A program made the position numbers and the translations under genes. A stretch of DNA of 10,000 nucleotides from Candidatus Hydrogenedens sp. GTDB lineage: Bacteria; Hydrogenedentota; Hydrogenedentia; Hydrogenedentales; Hydrogenedentaceae. The stretch spans positions 1 to 10,000 of the forward strand of contig JAIWNQ010000232.1 in assembly GCA_020216745.1 (NCBI GenBank), written 5' to 3'. How positions within the stretch are numbered: position 1 is the first letter of the stretch; each line of letters begins with the position of its first letter. This document shows, piece after piece, positions 5,907 through 10,000 of the stretch. The notes beneath the pieces were generated by a model that saw only the letters and a list, made by a program, of their open reading frames with translations, was not told the origin of the DNA and ran no database searches.

Positions 5907-7076
5907 ATGATTTTTGATATTCATGTCCATATAGACAGAAAATCTAATGATTATAAAAATTATAGTACTATAGCTTACAAAAATGGGATATTCAAGTCTG
6001 TAATATTTCCCTTTACTTTAGAAAATATTGAGAGAGTTGATGAATCAAATCAGTACATAATAGAATCTTTTAACTTTAGTAAAGAATTATTTATTCCTTT
6101 TTTCCTGATTTCTAACAACCATTTAGATAGCATCAATCCGAATGTTATCGCAGGTTTCAAAGAACATTTTGTTTTAGGTAAGAATACATCTTTTTTCTTC
6201 CCTGCTTATGAGTTTCTCCAATCTCATAATCTTTTTTTGTTAATTCATCCTGGTTCTCTGAAACGTTTTGGCTTGCCAGAAAAATTAATTGAATATAAAA
6301 TTGGCGTGCTTAAAAATATAAAGAAAAACTTTCCAAAGTTAAAAATAATTTTAGCCCACTCTGGTAGGAATCTCCCTTTTCGGAGTAAAGGTGTAATAGA
6401 ATCTGTTAGAGAATTAAAATCCTTTGAAGACATCTTTTTTGATACATCTACAATTCGATCTCCAGAAACTATTAAAAATATGATTGAATTTGTCGGGAAT
6501 AATAGAATTTTATTTGGTTCAGATTATCCCTACCCAATTACAGATAAAGAAAATATATATAAATTAGAAAAAGAGACAGTATTTAAGGCTAATATTCCAG
6601 ATAGTACCAAAGAAGATATCTTTATAAATAACTTTAAACGATTATTTTTAAAGGATTTTTGGGTTAGAAGAGTTTGCAAAACGGATTTAAATAATATAAT
6701 TTCTTTATTAAATTATTTGGATAGTATTGATAAAAAGCATTTAGCAATATCTAAAAAAATAAATAAAATAAAACATGACATCAAACAAGAGAGACATATA
6801 TATCTTTTAGAAAACTACCTTAACAAATTGTTAGGTTTCATCAGAGTTAGCGGCCTCCCAAAGAATGGTGTTTTAATTCAAGAAATAGTAGTTCATCCAG
6901 ATTTCCGAAAAAAAGGACTCGCTAAGTTCCTTATAGATATAATAGTTAACAAATTTCAATATATAGAAGCTAAAACATTTAATGATAATGAAGCAATAAA
7001 TAGAATACTTAATGCATTTAGTTTTGAAATAATAAAAAAATCTAGCAAAGGCAACATCCTGTACTGGAAAAAATAA
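5907..7076 (+). CDS. Amidohydrolase (TIM-barrel) fused to GNAT acyltransferase
   Basis: The N-terminal domain (about 1-250 of 389 residues) is an Amidohydrolase_2-type TIM barrel. Metal-ligand candidates are H6 and H8 in FDIHVH, H114 in LIHPGS, H151 in LAHSGR and D206 in FGSDYPYP, so the site appears intact. The C-terminal domain (about 252-389) is a GNAT: IVVHPDFRKKGLAKFLID (about 327-344) holds the R-x-x-G-x-A type acetyl-CoA loop. The fusion is unusual. In bottromycin biosynthesis an amidohydrolase acts on the precursor peptide, and GNATs acylate N-termini in several RiPPs, so peptide cleavage followed by acylation is attractive but unproven. The gene starts 53 bases after the precursor gene with only a weak ribosome binding site. 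A metabolic hydrolase role is the alternative. Confidence 0.85.
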   Translation: MIFDIHVHIDRKSNDYKNYSTIAYKNGIFKSVIFPFTLENIERVDESNQYIIESFNFSKELFIPFFLISNNHLDSINPNVIAGFKEHFVLGKNTSFFFPAYEFLQSHNLFLLIHPGSLKRFGLPEKLIEYKIGVLKNIKKNFPKLKIILAHSGRNLPFRSKGVIESVRELKSFEDIFFDTSTIRSPETIKNMIEFVGNNRILFGSDYPYPITDKENIYKLEKETVFKANIPDSTKEDIFINNFKRLFLKDFWVRRVCKTDLNNIISLLNYLDSIDKKHLAISKKINKIKHDIKQERHIYLLENYLNKLLGFIRVSGLPKNGVLIQEIVVHPDFRKKGLAKFLIDIIVNKFQYIEAKTFNDNEAINRILNAFSFEIIKKSSKGNILYWKK

Positions 7077-7096
7077 TTACACAGTGGGAATTTTTT

Positions 7097-7960
7097 ATGT
7101 CAGATAATACCCAATTTTATGAGGAACAGAATATTAAAAATATCTTTATATGTATAAAAGCAATTAAAAATATTTTAATTGAGATGCAAAAAAAAAGTAT
7201 AGAGACAATGAGACTTTCAAAGACAGCCTCCTTTTTAGTTATGAGTGGCGTAACTTCAAATTCAATCTTTAGTTTTGTGAAGGAAAGGTGTTTATCAGAG
7301 CAAAATAGTGATGGCGGCTGGATTTCTATAGTAGATACTGTATGGAACTTGAAATTTCTTTCTCTAATAGATAAAACAAAGTTTTCAGAACACATCGAAA
7401 AAGGCAACCGTTTTATTTTCTCTAAATTAAATAAGGATAATTTATGGGGTAGGCACTCAAGAGATATAAGTCGCATTCCAGTTACTGGATTAATTTTTTT
7501 TCTTTTCCCTGAACTTGCAAATCTTGAAAGGTTGTGTACCCTGGAAAAATTATGGTATAAAGAGTATCTCTCGATTACATACAAAGCTGGTTTTATCCTA
7601 TGTGCTTTTGCAAAGACAAACTATCAGCCTACGGTTCCAAATATGATTGAGGAAACTGTTGGATGGTTGATAGATCAACAGAGAGAAGATGGAGGATTCG
7701 CCCCTTGGAAAAATCATGTAGTTGATTCTGATGTGTATTGTACTTCTATAGCTATGTTAGGACTGATACATTACTTTAAGATTGTACCTTTGAAAGTATA
7801 TAAAAAGGCGTATGATTGGTTAATTTCTAACCAATTACCCTCTGGGTTATGGAAGTATCATCAAATAGAGGATGGTAGTTCATGGGGGCTATATACATTA
7901 ACGAAATTAAGGGAGATTTTATTTAGTGAGCAAAGTCCTACTAATATATCCCCGACCTAA
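7097..7960 (+). CDS. Prenyltransferase/terpene-cyclase-repeat (alpha/alpha toroid) protein
   Basis: The 287-residue protein shows repeats of the squalene-cyclase/prenyltransferase-beta type: QNSDGGW (69-75), QQREDGGF (194-201) and a later SGLWKY...DGSSWGLYTL stretch (about 250-270). They indicate an alpha/alpha toroid of about half the size of a full squalene-hopene cyclase. VDSDVYCTS carries D210 and D212 where class II cyclases have DxDD, so the acid motif is only partly kept. No signal peptide or membrane segment is seen. In this context it might bind or modify the peptide (prenylation or cyclisation) or be a non-catalytic scaffold; which one is open. It begins 20 bases after the hydrolase-GNAT gene and overlaps the next gene by 35 bases, so it belongs to the same run. 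Confidence 0.75.
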   Translation: MSDNTQFYEEQNIKNIFICIKAIKNILIEMQKKSIETMRLSKTASFLVMSGVTSNSIFSFVKERCLSEQNSDGGWISIVDTVWNLKFLSLIDKTKFSEHIEKGNRFIFSKLNKDNLWGRHSRDISRIPVTGLIFFLFPELANLERLCTLEKLWYKEYLSITYKAGFILCAFAKTNYQPTVPNMIEETVGWLIDQQREDGGFAPWKNHVVDSDVYCTSIAMLGLIHYFKIVPLKVYKKAYDWLISNQLPSGLWKYHQIEDGSSWGLYTLTKLREILFSEQSPTNISPT

Positions 7961-9251
7961 TGAAATTAAAAAGACAAGGTTTGGGTATTCACTTGAACTT
8001 TTGTATATAGCAACTATCTTAAAAGATAATCATGATATTATTTATTTGGATTTTAGCTGTGAGAAATTTGTTCGCAATAATTTTTTCTTACTAGTTAATT
8101 GGGCAGATGTAATAGTTGTAGAGTTTGATGTTTTTTCGCTTAAAAGAAGTACAAACATAAACCACGGAGAGGAGTTAATAGAGATTATTAGGAAAATTAA
8201 TACCAAGGCTATGATTATATGCATTGGAAAAGATCTTCGACTTTTTCCCCGTTTGATCCCTGGTAGTGATGTGTGTTGTATAGGGGAAAGTGAAGAAATT
8301 ATACAAGAAGTGTTAGAAATATTACTTGAAAAAAAATATGAAAAGATCCATGATATGAGGGGGGTATACCTTAAAGTAAATGATACGGTTTACATGAGAA
8401 GTGGAATTTTATTCATCGATAATTTAGATTCTTTGCCATTGTTGGATAGATCATTATTACCTGAACAATTAAAATTGGGAATGCGGAAAAAATCAGCATT
8501 AGTAGAAACTTCAAGAGGTTGTGGATCTAAATGTTCATTCTGCCAAAGAAAGTTTTTATCAGGAGGGCACGTAAGAACTCATACTTACAATTATATCTTA
8601 AGAGAATTTGAAAGTCTTCGAGAAAATGGATTTAAGAATATTTGGATTACAGATGATAATTTTACATATAACTTAAATAGAGCGAAAGAAGTGTTGTCTT
8701 TACTTCAAAACCAAAAGTTAACTAAACATATGAAAATAGCTCTAAGTAGTTGGGTTAATATAGATAAGGAATTTTTGGAAATTGCCAAATTTGCAGGTGT
8801 TAGTATTATAAGTTTTGGAATAGAAAGTACAAATAAAGAAATATTAAAATTTTATAAAAAATATATAAATCTTAAAAAAGTAAGGGAGCTTATTTTTCAT
8901 GCTAATTATGTAGGCATATATATTGTGGGAAATTTTATTATCGGAGCACCCATGGAAACTGAAGAAACAATAACAGAGACATTTTTATTTGCAGAAGAAG
9001 TGCCTTTTGACCAAGTTAATATTAAAATTTTAAATTATATGGCTGGTTCTGATTTATATAAAATGTTACCCTCAAAATTCAAAAATGAAAGAACAGTCTT
9101 TGCATGCAGAGAAAATGGATTAAATAACTTTGAATTAGATGATTTAAAGTCAAAAATTCGAAATTTCAAGAAAAAATTCTATAGGAGTAGAAAAAATAAA
9201 ATCAAGGAAAAGATCCTTAAGTTTAATATTCCATATTTATTAGATGTATAA
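7926..9251 (+). CDS. B12-binding-type radical SAM enzyme
   Basis: The 441-residue protein has a Rossmann-like N-terminal domain (about 1-150, beginning KVLLIYPRPNE) of the cobalamin-binding type. The radical SAM core (about 190-400) follows, with SRGCGSKCSFC providing C199, C203 and C206, and ITDDNFTYN and FGIEST blocks typical of the class. The canonical DxHxxG cobalamin-ligand motif is not seen, which is common in this class, so actual B12 use is not assured. Members carry out methylations at unactivated carbons, ring contractions and other radical steps in peptides and antibiotics. Translation is assigned to GTG 7926, with GGGAG ten bases upstream; no other in-frame start lies near. The gene overlaps the toroid gene by 35 bases and is the last of the cassette before IS debris. 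Confidence 0.88.
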   Translation: MSKVLLIYPRPNEIKKTRFGYSLELLYIATILKDNHDIIYLDFSCEKFVRNNFFLLVNWADVIVVEFDVFSLKRSTNINHGEELIEIIRKINTKAMIICIGKDLRLFPRLIPGSDVCCIGESEEIIQEVLEILLEKKYEKIHDMRGVYLKVNDTVYMRSGILFIDNLDSLPLLDRSLLPEQLKLGMRKKSALVETSRGCGSKCSFCQRKFLSGGHVRTHTYNYILREFESLRENGFKNIWITDDNFTYNLNRAKEVLSLLQNQKLTKHMKIALSSWVNIDKEFLEIAKFAGVSIISFGIESTNKEILKFYKKYINLKKVRELIFHANYVGIYIVGNFIIGAPMETEETITETFLFAEEVPFDQVNIKILNYMAGSDLYKMLPSKFKNERTVFACRENGLNNFELDDLKSKIRNFKKKFYRSRKNKIKEKILKFNIPYLLDV

Positions 9252-9322
9252 AATTATGTTTCCCCAATTTTGATAGATTGTAATTAGCGGGATTGAAAGA
9301 AGGCGTAAAAATAGAAGACTAC

Positions 9323-9816
9323 TTATACTTTTCTAAGATCACCTCCAACTTGGATCTTGCTATTCAACACCCACGGGCAGTATACAAAATTGTGAAAATA
9401 GATATAATGATTTAGTCTATCTATTAAATTGTTGGGCTCATAAGTAATCCTGCTTTAAAATTTTTACAATTTTGTTATCACTTGTTCGACTAAGCCATTG
9501 GTCTTCGGGCTATATGGACGGGAGAACCGATGTTCTACTCCCGACGCCAATGGTAAAATAAATTATTACCACTCGGCTGGTTGCACCCACGACTAAACTG
9601 ATCCTTAAACTCCTTGCCATTATATGTCAACACCACCCGTATCGGATGCAGATAATCTTTGGTTAACCCATCTAGAAATGCACTGGAAATCTTCGCACTC
9701 CAGTTATCCTTGAATGACACATACACAAACCAAGTAGAACGATCAATCGCCACAAATAAAACCTTCCGATTCCGCTCCTCCTGCAACTTCGGTAACTCCT
9801 TTGCATCTAAAAATAT
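9323..9816 (-). pseudogene. IS481-like transposase remnant, frameshifted
   Basis: On the minus strand from 9816, DAKELPKLQEERNRK, LFVAIDRSTWFVYV and VVLTYNGKEF read as the integrase-core DDE domain of an IS481-type transposase. The second catalytic Asp is replaced by Tyr (VLTYNG instead of VLTDNG). At about 9545 the frame shifts to EHRFSRPYSPKTNGLVEQV. Near 9470 it shifts again to a KIVKILKQDYL segment, and then to LIDRLNHYIYFHNF, ending at a stop at 9323. The N-terminal helix-turn-helix is missing. At least two frameshifts plus a lost catalytic residue make it inactive. The C-terminal stretches below about 9470 are matched only by pattern and are less sure. It follows the cassette in the opposite orientation. 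Confidence 0.8.
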
Positions 9817-9942
9817 ATGAAACTTCAGCAACTAATCCTTTGCATAACCTCAAAACCCTTCTATCTCATTGATATATACCATAACATACAATTGACAAAC
9901 CGACGTCCCTTGTCTATCCGTAAATGCTTAAAATAATCTTTA
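9817..9942 (-). pseudogene. Second ISXO2-like transposase fragment, joined to the IS481-like remnant
   Basis: Minus-strand reading gives DYFKHLRIDKGRRFVN, then (after a frame change caused by about five extra bases relative to the left copy) YINEIEGF-stop-GYAKD-stop-LLKFH. This is the conserved ISXO2 region normally read as INGIE-x-FW-x-YAK-x-RL-x-KFHG, with the Trp and Arg codons mutated to stops. At 9817 it passes directly into IS481-like sequence in the same frame, so the open stretch from 9831 to 9535 is a chimera of two elements. It shares an identical 45-bp block with the left remnant but has diverged elsewhere, so the two are separate decayed copies. Confidence 0.78.
9895..9939. repeat. 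Direct repeat, right copy (45 bp identical to 3971-4015)
   Basis: This is the right-hand copy of the 45-bp block, inside the second ISXO2-like fragment. Identity ends abruptly at 9939. On the other side weaker similarity continues to about 9860. Together with the left copy it brackets the whole peptide cassette in direct orientation. Confidence 0.92.
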
Positions 9943-10000
9943 TTGTATCTCTCCTTTGAAGCAATCCCCTCAGTGAATTACATAATATAATTTTTTTACT
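9943..10000. other. AT-rich end of window, nothing assigned
   Basis: Beyond the ISXO2-like fragment the sequence no longer matches the left copy. A short minus-strand stretch (EGIASKERYNK) reads into the repeat but is too short to assign. I see no promoter, gene or terminal inverted repeat here. Confidence 0.4.

Noticed and set aside
5888..5914. Tiny frame starting at ATG 5888, just before the hydrolase gene
   Set aside because: It encodes only eight residues with a stop overlapping the hydrolase start region; nothing supports a leader peptide.
7117..7584. Long minus-strand open frame (155 codons)
   Set aside because: It is opposite the toroid gene and has low-complexity hydrophobic composition typical of antisense to AT-rich coding sequence.
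9252..9275. AAAATT...AATTTT pairing after the B12-type radical SAM gene
   Set aside because: It is AT-only, with a long loop and no T run; expected by chance in this composition.
9335..9358. AAGATC/GATCTT dyad after the cassette, considered as its terminator
   Set aside because: The stem is six base pairs with a 12-base loop and no T run follows on either strand; it also lies within the IS481-like remnant.
3794..9942. Intact composite transposon carrying the cassette
   Set aside because: Both flanking transposase copies are frameshifted or truncated and no terminal inverted repeats or target duplication could be identified, so only a remnant can be claimed.
1..10000. CRISPR array, tRNA or rRNA genes
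   Set aside because: No regularly spaced repeats and no cloverleaf-like or conserved rRNA sequence were seen while reading both strands.

Overview
The window looks like bacterial chromosome from an uncultured, AT-rich lineage. The lipoprotein signal peptide, the TMTC-like TPR glycosyltransferase and the PASTA lipoprotein would suit a Gram-negative-type candidate phylum (for example Hydrogenedentota or Sumerlaeota), but this taxonomic guess is weak and rests on gene types only.

Left third (1-3753): a minus-strand operon-like run reads, in transcription order, zinc-ribbon membrane protein (2077-1286), 35-residue membrane protein (1273-1166), PTS EIIA-type protein (1050-556) and the start of a TMTC-like O-glycosyltransferase (559 to beyond the window edge). 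The last two are joined by an ATGA stop/start overlap. Divergent from this run is a plus-strand lipoprotein (2236-3753) with three PASTA repeats and a C-terminal domain that I read as protein-glutaminase-like, with a C275/H356/D371 triad.

Middle and right (4250-9251): a more AT-rich plus-strand cassette that I interpret as a RiPP (post-translationally modified peptide) cluster. It encodes a SPASM radical SAM enzyme, a PqqD-like leader-recognition protein, a 53-residue Cys-rich precursor (5692-5853, overlapping the PqqD-like gene), an amidohydrolase fused to a GNAT acyltransferase, an alpha/alpha-toroid protein of the prenyltransferase/terpene-cyclase repeat type, and a B12-binding-type radical SAM enzyme. 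Spacing is tight: 1 nt between the first two genes, and overlaps of 23 and 35 nt elsewhere. A good -10 box lies upstream, and an 8-bp perfect hairpin with a T run sits directly before the first ribosome binding site. The proposed logic is that the PqqD-like protein presents the YEKP-type leader to the SPASM enzyme, which modifies the CxxCxxCxCxC tail; the toroid protein, the B12-type enzyme and the hydrolase/acyltransferase then add further changes. Product and order are inference. No transporter is visible.

The cassette is bracketed by decayed insertion sequences. An ISXO2-like (IS1595 family) transposase remnant lies at 3794-4243. A second ISXO2-like fragment at 9817-9940 shares an identical 45-bp block in the same orientation with the first and is fused to an IS481-like remnant at 9323-9816. 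This suggests the cassette sits in an IS-rich insertion site, so it may be an acquired island.
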